A DNA stretch of 64,000 nt from Vreelandella lionensis. GTDB lineage: Bacteria; Pseudomonadota; Gammaproteobacteria; Pseudomonadales; Halomonadaceae. Location of the stretch: the NCBI RefSeq assembly GCF_002087295.1, contig NZ_MWVI01000099.1, positions 1 through 64,000 of the forward strand. Reading direction: 5' to 3'. The notes under the pieces were generated by a model. The model saw only the letters and a list, made by a program, of their open reading frames with translations. It ran no database searches and was not told the origin of the DNA. Each line of letters starts with the position of its first letter. Positions within the stretch are counted from its first letter, which is position 1. The translations under genes were made by a program, and so were the position numbers. This document shows positions 9,159 through 18,266 of this stretch, in pieces.

Positions 9159-9171
9159 GGCCCTGAGGGCC
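9159..9171. other. Palindrome over the leader of the binding-protein gene
   Basis: GGCCCTGAGGGCC is a 6-bp inverted repeat around one base, 11-24 bases upstream of the binding-protein start and just beyond its ribosome-binding site. On the plus strand it is followed by TTTGTTTTT, so it looks like a small terminator for antisense transcription. On the minus strand it could fold in the mRNA leader. No function is shown. Confidence 0.35.
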
Positions 9172-9293
9172 TTTGTTTTTATGATGCGGACGTTCAGTTA
9201 TAGCGTTTGTGTGTGGAGCGCTTGTGTATGGAACGTAAGTGTTGCGTTTGTTGTTTTTTAAAGCCGTGCTTACAGTTTAGATGGGTGTGCGAT

Positions 9294-10044
9294 TTATACC
9301 CCCAGCATGCTGTTTAAATGTTCCCGCCGGGAAGGCAACTGCTCGGCGGTGATCTCCTCAACAATTTGGCCGTGATCCATCACAAAGTGGCGGTCAGCCA
9401 GCGGGGCAGCAAAGCGGAAGTTCTGCTCAACCAGCACGATGGGCATGCCGCGCTCTTTTAGCTGCACTAATACCTCGCCCAGGTTTTTGCACGATGACCG
9501 GCGCCAAGCCTTCGGTGATTTCATCCAGCAGCAGCAAGCGCGCACCGGTACGCAGAATGCGCGCCATGGCCAGCATCTGCTGTTCGCCGCCGGAGAGTCG
9601 CGTGCCCTGGCTTTTGCGACTCTCGTAGAGGTTGGGGAACATGGCGTAGATTTCATCCAAGCTCATTCCGCCTGAACGCACAGTGGGTGGCAGCAGCAGG
9701 TTTTCGTGAACATCTAAGCTCGCAAAAATGCCGCGCTCTTCCGGGCAGTAGCCAATCCCTAACCGGGGAATATGGTGCGGCTTCATGCGCAGGGTTTCAT
9801 TGCCATTAATGACAATCGAACCGGTGCGCCGCCCCACCATATTCATAATCGCTTTTAGCGTGGTACTGCGGCCCGCGCCGTTGCGGCCCAGCAGAGTCAC
9901 CAGCTCGCCACGCTTCACATCGAAATTCACCCCATGCAGAATGTGCGATTCGCCATAGAAGGCGTGCAGGTCTTGCACTCGCAGCATCTCTAGGGTCTGG
10001 TTTTCTGGGGCTTCTTGGCTCTCGAATGCTTCTGCGGTATTCAT
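9294..10044 (-). CDS. livF: ABC transporter ATP-binding protein LivF (frame broken; Walker A Arg)
   Basis: One of two cytoplasmic ATPases of the importer. Restored length is 249 residues, slightly long because of an N-terminal extension before EMLRVQDLHAFYG. Walker A reads GRNGAGRST, with Arg where the catalytic Lys of GKS/T normally stands; the base sequence is unambiguous. The signature LSGGEQQML and Walker B LLLLDEIT are intact. The frame breaks near 9484-9488: on the coding strand GTGCAAAAACCTG has five As where GTG CAA AAC CTG needs four; the other frame continues NLGEVLVQLKERG to the normal C-terminus. It overlaps livG by ATGA. The indel looks like a homopolymer error. Confidence 0.88.
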
Positions 10045-10826
10045 ACGGCAGCCTCCTCAGCCGCTTCGCTGCCCATATAGGCTTCACGCACTAAGGGGTT
10101 GCGGGAAACCGTGTCGTAATCCCCTTCTGCCAGCACCGCGCCCCGCGCCAATACGGTAATACGATCACACAAGCGGCTGACCACGCTAAGGTTGTGCTCC
10201 CCCATCAACACCGTGCGGCCTTGGGAAACCCGTTTGATCAGCGCCACGATACGGTCAACATCTTCCGCGCCCATGCCCTGGGTCGGCTCGTCTAGCAGCA
10301 TCATGCTGGGGTCCAGCGCCAGCGTGGTGGCCACTTCTAAGGCGCGCTTGCGGCCATAGGGCATTTCCACAGTGAGCGTATCGGCGTATTCGCGCAGGCC
10401 CACTTCATCGAGCAGCGCTAGGGCGCGGTCGTTGAGGTGGTCCAGCGTTTTTTCCGATTTCCAGAAGTGGAACGACGTGCCCAGCTGGCGCTGAAGCGCT
10501 ACGCGCACGTTTTCCAGTGCGGTCATGTGGGCAAACACCGCTGAAATCTGAAACGAACGCACTAAGCCAAGCTGGGCGATCTCGTTGGATTTTTTGCTAG
10601 TGATGGGTTGGCCACGATAGAGAATCTCGCCCCGCGTAGGGGGCAAAAACTTGGTTAACAGGTTAAAGACCGTCGTTTTACCTGCACCGTTTGGGCCAAT
10701 CAGGGCATGAATATGCCCCTCCTGCACCTGGAGGTTTACGTTATCCACGGCGGTAAAGCCGCGAAACTCTTTGGTCAGCCCTCGAGTTTCGAGCACTGGC
10801 CCCTTTGTCTCTTCGTCTGCACGCAT
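10041..10826 (-). CDS. livG: ABC transporter ATP-binding protein LivG
   Basis: Cytoplasmic ATPase of the Liv-type importer, 261 residues. Walker A GPNGAGKTT has its normal lysine, in contrast to LivF next door. ALIGPNGAGKTTVFNLLT, the Walker B LDEPTQGMG and the switch HNLSVV are in the expected order. As in LivG proteins, the ABC signature region is divergent (EMPYGRKRALEVA). It is the first gene of the five-gene operon, an unusual order because most liv operons begin with the binding protein or the permeases. The upstream region has a LiuR-type palindrome (10892-10907) and a possible -35 element. Confidence 0.92.
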   Translation of the reverse strand: MRADEETKGPVLETRGLTKEFRGFTAVDNVNLQVQEGHIHALIGPNGAGKTTVFNLLTKFLPPTRGEILYRGQPITSKKSNEIAQLGLVRSFQISAVFAHMTALENVRVALQRQLGTSFHFWKSEKTLDHLNDRALALLDEVGLREYADTLTVEMPYGRKRALEVATTLALDPSMMLLDEPTQGMGAEDVDRIVALIKRVSQGRTVLMGEHNLSVVSRLCDRITVLARGAVLAEGDYDTVSRNPLVREAYMGSEAAEEAAV

Positions 10827-10891
10827 GAGGTAGCACGCCTCTTGTTGTTCTTGTACGGTGGGAAGCGAAACTCGTTAGCCAGCAACGCATC

Positions 10892-10907
10892 CTTACCTGA
10901 ACGTAAG
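10892..10907 (-). promoter_or_regulatory. LiuR-type MerR operator in front of livG
   Basis: CTTACCTGAACGTAAG (plus strand) matches 12 of 16 positions of the perfect palindrome at 11059-11074. It lies about 65 bp upstream of the livG start. On the minus strand a TTGCAC (-35-like, 10914-10919) is followed, after a 19-base spacer covering most of this site, by a poor -10. That is the geometry expected of MerR-activated promoters. Function is inferred. Confidence 0.5.
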
Positions 10908-11045
10908 GTGTAAGTGCAAACTAGCAACCCCACACAGGGTATTACAATTACAACTTTGGTCTACGCACCACTCTGATGCACCAAATTAAAGCTTAAAAGT
11001 CTTTATTTATCAGTTATTTTTTAAAATTCAACGGTAACTCACTCA

Positions 11046-11076
11046 TTGCAATCTCAGCTTTACGTTAACGTAAACT
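11046..11076 (+). promoter_or_regulatory. MerR-type promoter with perfect palindromic operator (LiuR autoregulation)
   Basis: TTGCAA (11046-11051) and TAAACT (11071-11076) are separated by 19 bp, the over-long spacer typical of MerR-family promoters. The perfect 16-bp palindrome TTTACGTTAACGTAAA (11059-11074) occupies most of that spacer and overlaps the -10. It lies 62 bp upstream of the regulator start at 11138, so autoregulation is likely. Confidence 0.7.
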
Positions 11077-11137
11077 TGTTTTAGCCTCATGGTCAGTGTT
11101 CCATAGGGACATCCCCCTATCGACGAGAATAATGATC

Positions 11138-11542
11138 ATGAGCAAAACCTACTCGATCAGCGAACTGGCCAGCGAGTTTGATGTGACCACGCGTAGCATC
11201 CGCTTTTATGAAGATCAGGTGCTACTGCATCCCGCCCGCCGGGGCCAGACACGTATTTACAGCAGTAAAGATCGCGTACGGCTAAAGCTGACACTGCGCG
11301 GCAAACGCCTGGGGTTTTCGCTGGCGGAAATCCGCGAGCTGTTTGAGCTGTGGGATGAGACCCGCAGCGGCAGCGAAAAGCAGCTACACCTGATGCTGAG
11401 CAAAATCAGCGAGCGTAAAGCCGCGCTGGAACAGCAGATGAAAGACATCACGATGGTGCAGTTGGAGCTTGAAAGCGCTGAGATTCGCTGCCGCCAAGCC
11501 CTTGAAGAGCTTAACGAGAAACATCCGGCCACCGCGAAATAA
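11138..11542 (+). CDS. liuR: MerR-family transcriptional regulator, LiuR-like
   Basis: A DNA-binding regulator of 134 residues. The N-terminal winged helix-turn-helix begins YSISELASEFDVTTRSIRFYEDQ, followed by the MerR wing and a long C-terminal coiled-coil dimerisation helix (about 75-120, rich in Glu/Lys/Leu). It has no metal-binding cysteines of the MerR/CueR type. LiuR proteins of this kind control leucine/isovalerate genes in Gammaproteobacteria, and here the gene stands directly before the isovaleryl-CoA dehydrogenase. I choose ATG 11138 (MSKTYSI); ATG 11132 and upstream codons are possible. Palindromes at 5724, 10892 and 11059 are its candidate operators. Confidence 0.82.
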   Translation: MSKTYSISELASEFDVTTRSIRFYEDQVLLHPARRGQTRIYSSKDRVRLKLTLRGKRLGFSLAEIRELFELWDETRSGSEKQLHLMLSKISERKAALEQQMKDITMVQLELESAEIRCRQALEELNEKHPATAK

Positions 11543-11591
11543 ACAACACCAACGCATAACGACCCGATTAACAACGACAAGGTGATTGACC

Positions 11592-12761
11592 ATGTTTTCC
11601 CACTATTCAGAACTAAATTTCGGTCTTGACGATGAGCTGAACATGCTGCGTGAGCAGGTCAACGCCTTTGCCGCCAGTGAGATTGCCCCACGCGCCGCCG
11701 AGATCGATCACAACAACGAGTTTCCCAACGACCTGTGGAAGAAATTCGGCGATATGGGCCTGCTGGGCATTACCGTACCAGAAGAAGATGGCGGCAGCGG
11801 TATGGGCTACTTGGCCCACTGTATCGCCATGGAGGAGATCTCCCGGGCCAGTGCTTCCGTCGGGCTCTCCTACGGCGCGCACTCCAACCTGTGCGTTAAC
11901 CAGCTCAAGATCAACGCCTCCGCCGAGCAAAAAGCCAAATACCTGCCCAAGCTGATGAGCGGCGACCACGTGGGCGCGCTGGCGATGTCAGAGCCCGGCG
12001 CTGGCTCCGATGTGGTCTCCATGCAGCTGCGCGCCAAAGAGGATGGCGACCACTACATTCTCAACGGCAACAAAACGTGGATCACCAACGGCCCCGATGC
12101 CGATGTGCTGGTGGTTTACGCCAAAACCGACCCGGATGCCGGTTCCAAAGGCATCACCGCGTTTATTATCGAAAAAGGCATGCCGGGCTTCTCCACCGCC
12201 CAGAAACTCGACAAGCTGGGCATGCGCGGCTCTAACACCTGCGAGCTGGTCTTCCAGGATTGCCGAGTGCCCGCCGAGAACGTGCTGGGCGAAGTAGGCA
12301 AAGGCGTTCGCGTATTGATGAGCGGCCTAGATTACGAGCGCACTGTGTTAGCCGCAGGCCCCATTGGGATTATGCAGGCCGCCATGGATGTGGTGATGCC
12401 CTACATCCATGAGCGTAAACAGTTCAATCAATCCATCGGTGAGTTCCAGCTGGTGCAGGGCAAGGTGGCGGATATGTACACCACGCTAAACGCCTGCCGC
12501 GCTTATTTATACGCCGTCGCGGCCGCCTGCGACCGTGGCCAAACTTCTCGTAAAGATGCCGCCGGTGTCATCCTCTACTGCGCTGAAAAAGCCACCCAGG
12601 TCGCGCTGGATGCCATCCAGCTACTGGGCGGCAACGGTTATATCAACGAGTACCCCACAGGCCGCTTGCTGCGCGACGCGAAGCTTTACGAAATTGGCGC
12701 GGGCACCAGCGAGATTCGCCGGATGCTGATTGGCCGCGAACTTTTCACCGAAAGCCTTTAA
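11592..12761 (+). CDS. liuA: Isovaleryl-CoA dehydrogenase
   Basis: FAD enzyme that oxidises isovaleryl-CoA to 3-methylcrotonyl-CoA, the first committed step of leucine degradation after transamination and decarboxylation. It has 389 residues, the family length. Visible motifs are the flavin-contacting [14 protein letters not shown] (about 130-143), the substrate-loop segment [13 protein letters not shown] (its Glu is the catalytic-base position of isovaleryl-CoA dehydrogenases), and the C-terminal [15 protein letters not shown] and [15 protein letters not shown]. The last lacks the Glu of EGT, as expected for this type. Start 11592 follows AAGGTG with good spacing; a TTG at 11586 is less likely. 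First gene of the plus-strand leucine cluster. Confidence 0.93.
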   Translation: MFSHYSELNFGLDDELNMLREQVNAFAASEIAPRAAEIDHNNEFPNDLWKKFGDMGLLGITVPEEDGGSGMGYLAHCIAMEEISRASASVGLSYGAHSNLCVNQLKINASAEQKAKYLPKLMSGDHVGALAMSEPGAGSDVVSMQLRAKEDGDHYILNGNKTWITNGPDADVLVVYAKTDPDAGSKGITAFIIEKGMPGFSTAQKLDKLGMRGSNTCELVFQDCRVPAENVLGEVGKGVRVLMSGLDYERTVLAAGPIGIMQAAMDVVMPYIHERKQFNQSIGEFQLVQGKVADMYTTLNACRAYLYAVAAACDRGQTSRKDAAGVILYCAEKATQVALDAIQLLGGNGYINEYPTGRLLRDAKLYEIGAGTSEIRRMLIGRELFTESL

Positions 12762-12783
12762 CAAAAATTAGCAGGGGCGCGCC

Positions 12784-14392
12784 ATGAGCACACTCTCCAC
12801 ACAGATCAACCCGCGCAGCGATGTGTTTCAGGCCAACGAGGCCGCCATGCTGGGGGAAGTCAACAAACTCCGTGAACTCACTGCGGCCATTGCACAAGGA
12901 GGCGGTGAGAAAGCCCGCGCCCGCCATGAGAGCCGTGGCAAGCTGTACGTGCGTGACCGCATCGACCATTTGATTGATGAAGTCTCGCCGTTTCTGGAGT
13001 TTTCCGCGCTGGCGGCGCATCACGTTTACGACAGTGAGGTACCTGCCGCAGGCGTGATCACCGGGATTGGCCGGGTATCTGGCGTTGAGTGCGTGATTGT
13101 GGCCAACGACGCCACGGTAAAAGGCGGCACCTATTTCCCGCTAACGGTGAAAAAGCACCTGCGTGCCCAGGAAATTGCCCGCAAGCACCGCCTGCCGTGC
13201 ATCTACTTGGTGGATTCTGGCGGTGCCTTCCTGCCCCGCCAGGACGAAGTCTTCCCTGACCGTGACCACTTCGGGCGTATTTTCTACAACCAGGCCACGA
13301 TGTCCGCTGAAGGCATTCCGCAGATCGCCGTGGTGATGGGCTCCTGTACCGCAGGGGGTGCGTATGTGCCTGCCATGGCGGATGAGTCCATCATTGTTAA
13401 AGAGCAAGGCACGATCTTCCTGGGTGGCCCACCACTGGTAAAAGCCGCCACGGGGGAGAGCATCAGCGCGGAAGACCTGGGCGGTGCGGATGTTCACGCC
13501 AAAGTGAGCGGTGTAGCCGACCACTACGCCGAAAATGACGCCCATGCGCTGCAGCTTGCCCGCGCCTGCGTATCGCGTCTGAACTGGCAAAAGCGCGGCC
13601 AGCTGGCCATGCAGCCGCCTAGGCCGCCCAAGCTCGACCCTTCAGAGCTTTATGGCATCGTCGGCACCGACCTGAAAAAGCCCTACGACGTACGCGAAGT
13701 CATTGGCCGCATCGTCGATGGCTCCGACTTTGACGAGTTCAAACGCTACTACGGCGACACGCTGGTGACCGGCTTTGCCCATATTCACGGCTACCCGGTG
13801 GGGATCGTGGCGAATAACGGCGTGCTGTTTTCAGAGAGCGCGGTAAAAGGTGCGCACTTTATTGAGCTGTGCGCCCAGCGCAAAATCCCGCTGGTGTTCC
13901 TGCAGAACATCACCGGCTTTATGGTTGGCTCCAAGTACGAGCATGAAGGCATTGCCAAGCAACGGCGCCAAACTCGTCACCGCCGTGGCCTGCGCCAACG
14001 TGCCGAAATACACCGTGCTGATTGGCGGCAGCTTCGGCGCGGGTAACTACGGTATGTGTGGTCGTGCTTACGACCCCAACCTGCTGTTTATGTGGCCCAA
14101 CGCGCGTATTTCGGTGATGGGCGGCGAACAGGCGGCGGGCGTACTTTCCCAGGTAAAACGCGAGCAGTACGAGCGCGAAGGCAACACCTGGAGCAAAGAG
14201 GACGAAGAAGCGTTCAAAAAGCCCACCCGCGACCAGTACGAGCATCAGGGCCACCCCTACTACGCCAGCGCCCGCCTGTGGGATGACGGCGTGATCGACC
14301 CGATGCAAACCCGCGATGTGCTGGGGCTGTCACTGGCCGCCGCGATGAATGCCGAAGTCAAAGAGACGCGCTTCGGCGTGTTCCGGATGTAA
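12784..14392 (+). CDS. liuB: Methylcrotonyl-CoA carboxylase beta subunit (frame broken)
   Basis: Carboxyltransferase subunit of the biotin enzyme that carboxylates 3-methylcrotonyl-CoA to 3-methylglutaconyl-CoA. Restored length is 535 residues, typical for the family. The first frame runs to EHEGIAK and includes the glycine-rich [17 protein letters not shown] region. The second continues [19 protein letters not shown] through [18 protein letters not shown] and [11 protein letters not shown] to the normal C-terminus. The join is near 13960, where an extra C follows GCCAAG (GCC AAG c AAC GGC). It pairs with the alpha subunit at 15225. The lesion is probably a sequencing insertion. Confidence 0.9.
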
Positions 14393-14404
14393 GGGGCGAA
14401 CATC

Positions 14405-15228
14405 ATGGCTTACTCAACATTAGTCATCGAGGCGGGTATCGCTCCCTAACCTTAAACCGCCCAGAGGTGCATAAAGCCTTTGACGATAGCCTGATTGCCG
14501 AACTCAATGCTCATCTGGAAAAGCTACACGACTTGGCAAGTGCAGGCGACGTGCGGGTGGTGGTGCTCGGCTCTGAAGGTAAAAGCTTCTCCGCAGGTGC
14601 TGACCTGAACTGGATGAAGCGCATGGTCGATTACGACCTGGAAGATAACCTAGCGGATTCCCGCAAGCTTGCGGCGCTGATGCACGGCCGGGATACCCTG
14701 CCCTGCCCGACCATCTGCCGCGTACAGGGGGCGGCGTTTGGTGGCGCGGTGGGCTTAGCCGCCTGCTGCGATATCGTCGTGGCGTCCGAAAAAGCCAAGT
14801 TTTGCCTGTCGGAAGTCAATATTGGCCTGTCGCCTGCGGTGATTAGCCCTTACGTTCAGCGCGCCCTTGGCCAGCGCCAAATGCGCCGCTACGCGCTGAC
14901 CGCCGAAGTGATGGATGCGCCAACCGCGCTCAGCCTGGGTTTAGCCCATCAGGTAGTGGAGCACGATGCCTTGGATAACGCGGTGGATAGCATGATCGCT
15001 ACGCTGGTTAAAGGCTCCCCTCAGGCACAGCGGGCTACCAAGGCACTATTAGCCACCGTGGCCCAAGCTCCAGATGCCGATGCTACTCGTGAGCACACCT
15101 GCCAAGTGATTGCCAAGCTGCGGGTGAGCCAAGAGGGCCAAGAGGGCCTCGCCAGCTTTTTTGACAAGCGTCGCCCCGCCTGGACGTCACCCGAAGAACA
15201 CAACAACACTGCGGAGCCACGCTCATGA
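14405..15228 (+). CDS. liuC: Methylglutaconyl-CoA hydratase (frame broken)
   Basis: Crotonase-family hydratase converting 3-methylglutaconyl-CoA to HMG-CoA in leucine degradation. The start ATG 14405 encodes MAYSTLVIEAG and then hits a stop; one base is missing near 14436 (GCGGGTATCGC), after which the frame YRSLTLNRPEVHKAFDDS continues to the end. Restored length is 274 residues. Motifs are the SFSAGADLNWM segment, the oxyanion-hole GAAFGGAVGLAACCDIVVA and the SEVNIGLSPAVIS region with the catalytic Glu. A GTG at 14467 could falsely serve as the start if the break were ignored, cutting the N-terminal strand. It overlaps the next gene by ATGA. Confidence 0.88.
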
Positions 15229-17264
15229 CGTTTACCCCAACCAAATTCGATACCCTGCTGGTGGCTAACCGCGGTGAGATTGCCTGCCGCGTGATGCGTA
15301 CCGCCCGCCGCATGGGATTAAAAACCGTCGCTGTTTATTCCGATGCCGATGCCACCGCCCGCCACGTGCGTGAAGCCGATGAAGCCGTGCGCCTCGGCTC
15401 CGCCGCCGCCCGGGAAAGCTACTTGAACGTTGACGCGGTGATTGAGGCCGCCCAACGCACCGGCACCGGCGCGATTCACCCCGGCTATGGCTTTCTGTCT
15501 GAAAACGTCACCTTTGTTAAAGCGCTAGAGCAAGCGGGCATTACTTTTGTTGGCCCGCCCGCTTCCGCCATTGCCGCCATGGGCGACAAGTCTGCCGCCA
15601 AAGCGCGTATGGCGAATGCGGGTGTGCCTCTGGTGCCCGGCTACCACGGCGACGACCAAGGCGATGCTCTGCTGCGTTCCGAGGCCGATAAGATCGGCTA
15701 CCCCGTCATGCTAAAAGCCAGCGCCGGTGGCGGCGGTAAAGGCATGCGCGTGGTAGAGAGCGGTGAAGGCTTCCAGGCCGCGCTGGACGGCTGCCGCCGG
15801 GAGTCTAAAGCCGCGTTTGGCGATGACCGCATGCTGATCGAGAAGTATTTGGTACAGCCCCGCCATGTGGAAGTCCAGGTGTTCTGCGACCGTTACGGCA
15901 ACGGCGTGTATCTGTTCGAGCGGGACTGCAGCGTGCAGCGCCGCCATCAAAAAGTCATCGAAGAAGCCCCCGCCCCCGGCATGACGCCTGAACTACGCGC
16001 CGCCATGGGCGATGCCGCCGTTCGCGCCGCCCAGGAGATTGGCTACGTGGGTGCGGGCACGGTGGAGTTTCTGTTAGACGCCGACGGCTCCTTCTACTTT
16101 ATGGAGATGAACACCCGCCTGCAGGTGGAGCATCCCGTTACCGAGATGATTACCGGCCAAGACCTGGTGGAGTGGCAGCTAAGGGTCGCCATGGGCGAAC
16201 CGCTGCCCTGCCGCCAGGACGAGCTGACCATTACCGGCCACAGCTTTGAAGCACGCATTTACGCCGAAGACCCGGAGCAGGACTTCCTTCCCGCAACCGG
16301 CCTCCTCACTCGCTTCGCGCTGGACTTGGAAGGCGCAGGGCTAGGCGCTGATCAAGTGCGCCTAGATAGCGGCGTGGAGAGCGGCGATACGGTCTCGATG
16401 CACTACGACCCGATGCTCGCCAAGCTGATTGTGCATGGCGTTGACCGTGACGCTGCGCTGGCAACCCTCAACCGGGCGCTGGCGGCGCTGGATGTGCAGG
16501 GCGTTGTCACCAACCGCGCCTTCTTGCAGCGCTTAGCCAATCACCCTGGCTTTAAGAACGTCGAGCTGGATACCCGCTTTATCGAGCGCAACGAAGCCAC
16601 CCTGTTTGCCCCGCGTCAGTTTTCTACAGAGGACTATGCCAGCGCCGCGCTGATTGGTTTGCATCAATTAGCCCAGGAGTGCGAAAGCGACTCCCCCTGG
16701 GACCGCCACGACGGTTTCCGGCTCAACGCGCCGCACACCATTCGCATTGCGCTGTGCGACCCAGCAAGCGCCCAAGCCCCGGATAGCGACAGCGCCGACG
16801 TGGTCGTCGAAGGCAAGCGCGCCACCTTGGATACCCAGTGGCAGCTCACCATTGGCAACAGCACGCTGACTGCCAGCCTGCAGCCGCTGGAAGGCGATGC
16901 CGTGGCCGTCACGCTGAACGGCCACCGTCGCCGCCTACAGGCGTATAAAGATGGTCATGTGGTGGTGATGGCCGAACCCAGCGGTGAAACCCGCCTTTTC
17001 TGGCGGCGCATCGACGCCATCGACCACGGCCACCACGAAGCGGAATCTACTCTCACCGCGCCGATGAACGGCACGGTAGTGGCGCTGCTAGTGGAACCGG
17101 GTGCTCAGGTTGAAAAAGGCATGCCGCTGATGGTGATGGAAGCCATGAAGATGGAGCACACCATGACTGCCCCCGCCGATGGTAGCGTAGAGACCTTCCA
17201 CTTTCAGGCAGGCGATACGGTAAGCCAGGGCGCTGTGCTGCTCGACTTTGCCCCCAGCGAATAG
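15225..17264 (+). CDS. liuD: Methylcrotonyl-CoA carboxylase alpha (biotin) subunit
   Basis: Biotin carboxylase plus biotin carrier subunit of methylcrotonyl-CoA carboxylase, 679 residues and intact. The biotin carboxylase part starts LLVANRGEIACRVMRTARR and has the ATP-grasp glycine loop KASAGGGGKGMRV, the ERDCSVQRRHQKVIEE segment and EMNTRLQVEHPVTE. A linker domain follows (about 460-600), then the C-terminal biotinyl domain with EAMKMEH; the biotinylated lysine is Lys642. Its place between liuC and the HMG-CoA lyase, with the beta subunit two genes upstream, argues for methylcrotonyl- over propionyl- or geranyl-CoA. Confidence 0.94.
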   Translation: MTFTPTKFDTLLVANRGEIACRVMRTARRMGLKTVAVYSDADATARHVREADEAVRLGSAAARESYLNVDAVIEAAQRTGTGAIHPGYGFLSENVTFVKALEQAGITFVGPPASAIAAMGDKSAAKARMANAGVPLVPGYHGDDQGDALLRSEADKIGYPVMLKASAGGGGKGMRVVESGEGFQAALDGCRRESKAAFGDDRMLIEKYLVQPRHVEVQVFCDRYGNGVYLFERDCSVQRRHQKVIEEAPAPGMTPELRAAMGDAAVRAAQEIGYVGAGTVEFLLDADGSFYFMEMNTRLQVEHPVTEMITGQDLVEWQLRVAMGEPLPCRQDELTITGHSFEARIYAEDPEQDFLPATGLLTRFALDLEGAGLGADQVRLDSGVESGDTVSMHYDPMLAKLIVHGVDRDAALATLNRALAALDVQGVVTNRAFLQRLANHPGFKNVELDTRFIERNEATLFAPRQFSTEDYASAALIGLHQLAQECESDSPWDRHDGFRLNAPHTIRIALCDPASAQAPDSDSADVVVEGKRATLDTQWQLTIGNSTLTASLQPLEGDAVAVTLNGHRRRLQAYKDGHVVVMAEPSGETRLFWRRIDAIDHGHHEAESTLTAPMNGTVVALLVEPGAQVEKGMPLMVMEAMKMEHTMTAPADGSVETFHFQAGDTVSQGAVLLDFAPSE

Positions 17265-17273
17265 GAGCCACAC

Positions 17274-18191
17274 ATGGCACTGCCTACGTCTATCAAGCTA
17301 TTTGAAATGGCCCCCCGCGACGGGCTGCAAAACGAACCGGGCACCCTGGTGCCCACCGCCACCAAAATCGAGCTGATTGAGCGGCTGGCGAATGCGGGCA
17401 TTCGCCATATCGAAGCGGCCAGCTTTGTCTCGCCCAAGTGGGTGCCGCAAATGGGCGATGCCGCTGAAGTGATGCGCGGCATTCAGCGCCAGCACGGCGT
17501 GGTGTATTCCGCGCTGACGCCAAACCTGAAGGGGTTGGAAAGCGCCCTGGAGGCAGGCGTTGAGGAAGTCGCGGTATTCGGTGCGGCATCGGAAGCGTTC
17601 TCCCAGAAGAACATCAACTGCTCGATTGCCGAGTCGCTGGCGCGCTTTGAGCCGGTGCTTGCCCGCGCAAACGAGGCAGGCGTGCGGGTGCGGGGCTATG
17701 TCTCCTGCGTGCTGGGCTGCCCTTACGAGGGCGACATTGCCCCCCATAAAGTGGCTGACGTCGCCAAAGCACTGTATGAGATGGGCTGCTATGAAGTTTC
17801 CCTGGGCGACACCATTGGCGTGGGGACGCCGCTGGCCGCTAAGCGGATGATCGAAGCCACTCGCCAGCAGGTGCCGATTGAGAAACTGGCCGCTCATTTT
17901 CACGACACTTACGGCATGGCGATTGCCAACCTGTACGCCGTGCTGGAAGAAGGCGTGAGCGTGATTGATGCCGCCACGGCAGGTCTGGGTGGCTGCCCCT
18001 ACGCCAAGGGCGCATCAGGCAATGTGGCCACCGAAGACGTGCTCTATTTGCTGGAAGGGCTGGGTATCGATACCGGCATCGACCTGCAGGCAGTGATCGA
18101 TACCGGCTACTGGATCACCCAGCAGCTTGGCCGCAAACCCAGCGCCAAAGTAGCCCTCGCCAAAGGGTCTGCCAAAAGCAGCACAGCGTAA
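17274..18191 (+). CDS. liuE: Hydroxymethylglutaryl-CoA lyase
   Basis: Cleaves HMG-CoA to acetyl-CoA and acetoacetate, ending the leucine pathway. It is a 305-residue TIM-barrel protein of the DRE metallolyase family. Motifs are [14 protein letters not shown] (10-23, with catalytic Arg and metal-binding Asp), [13 protein letters not shown] with metal-ligand histidines, and [19 protein letters not shown] with the reactive loop cysteine. AGGAG stands just before the ATG, nine bases after liuD. The product acetoacetate may feed the acyl-CoA synthetase downstream. Confidence 0.95.
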   Translation: MALPTSIKLFEMAPRDGLQNEPGTLVPTATKIELIERLANAGIRHIEAASFVSPKWVPQMGDAAEVMRGIQRQHGVVYSALTPNLKGLESALEAGVEEVAVFGAASEAFSQKNINCSIAESLARFEPVLARANEAGVRVRGYVSCVLGCPYEGDIAPHKVADVAKALYEMGCYEVSLGDTIGVGTPLAAKRMIEATRQQVPIEKLAAHFHDTYGMAIANLYAVLEEGVSVIDAATAGLGGCPYAKGASGNVATEDVLYLLEGLGIDTGIDLQAVIDTGYWITQQLGRKPSAKVALAKGSAKSSTA

Positions 18192-18266
18192 CGCCACCCA
18201 AACAAACTAATAATTAAAAATGCGTCACTTCCCGTTCAGATAAGAAAAAGACATCGGAGACTCATC

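Larger units (their letters stand above)
10827..11137. promoter_or_regulatory. Divergent control region between livG and the MerR regulator
   Basis: This 311-bp AT-rich gap separates the leftward transporter operon from the rightward regulator and leucine genes. It holds two LiuR-type palindromes, listed separately, and presumably both promoters. Each palindrome is preceded, in its own direction, by a TTGCA-type -35 candidate. No further gene is visible. Confidence 0.7.

Noticed and set aside
11586-11591. TTG start for isovaleryl-CoA dehydrogenase
   Set aside because: The ATG at 11592 has better spacing to AAGGTG and matches the family N-terminus.
14467-14469. GTG as the start of liuC
   Set aside because: Upstream codons in the repaired frame encode the conserved first strand (VIEAGYRSLTLNRPEVHKAF) and begin at an ATG just after liuB.
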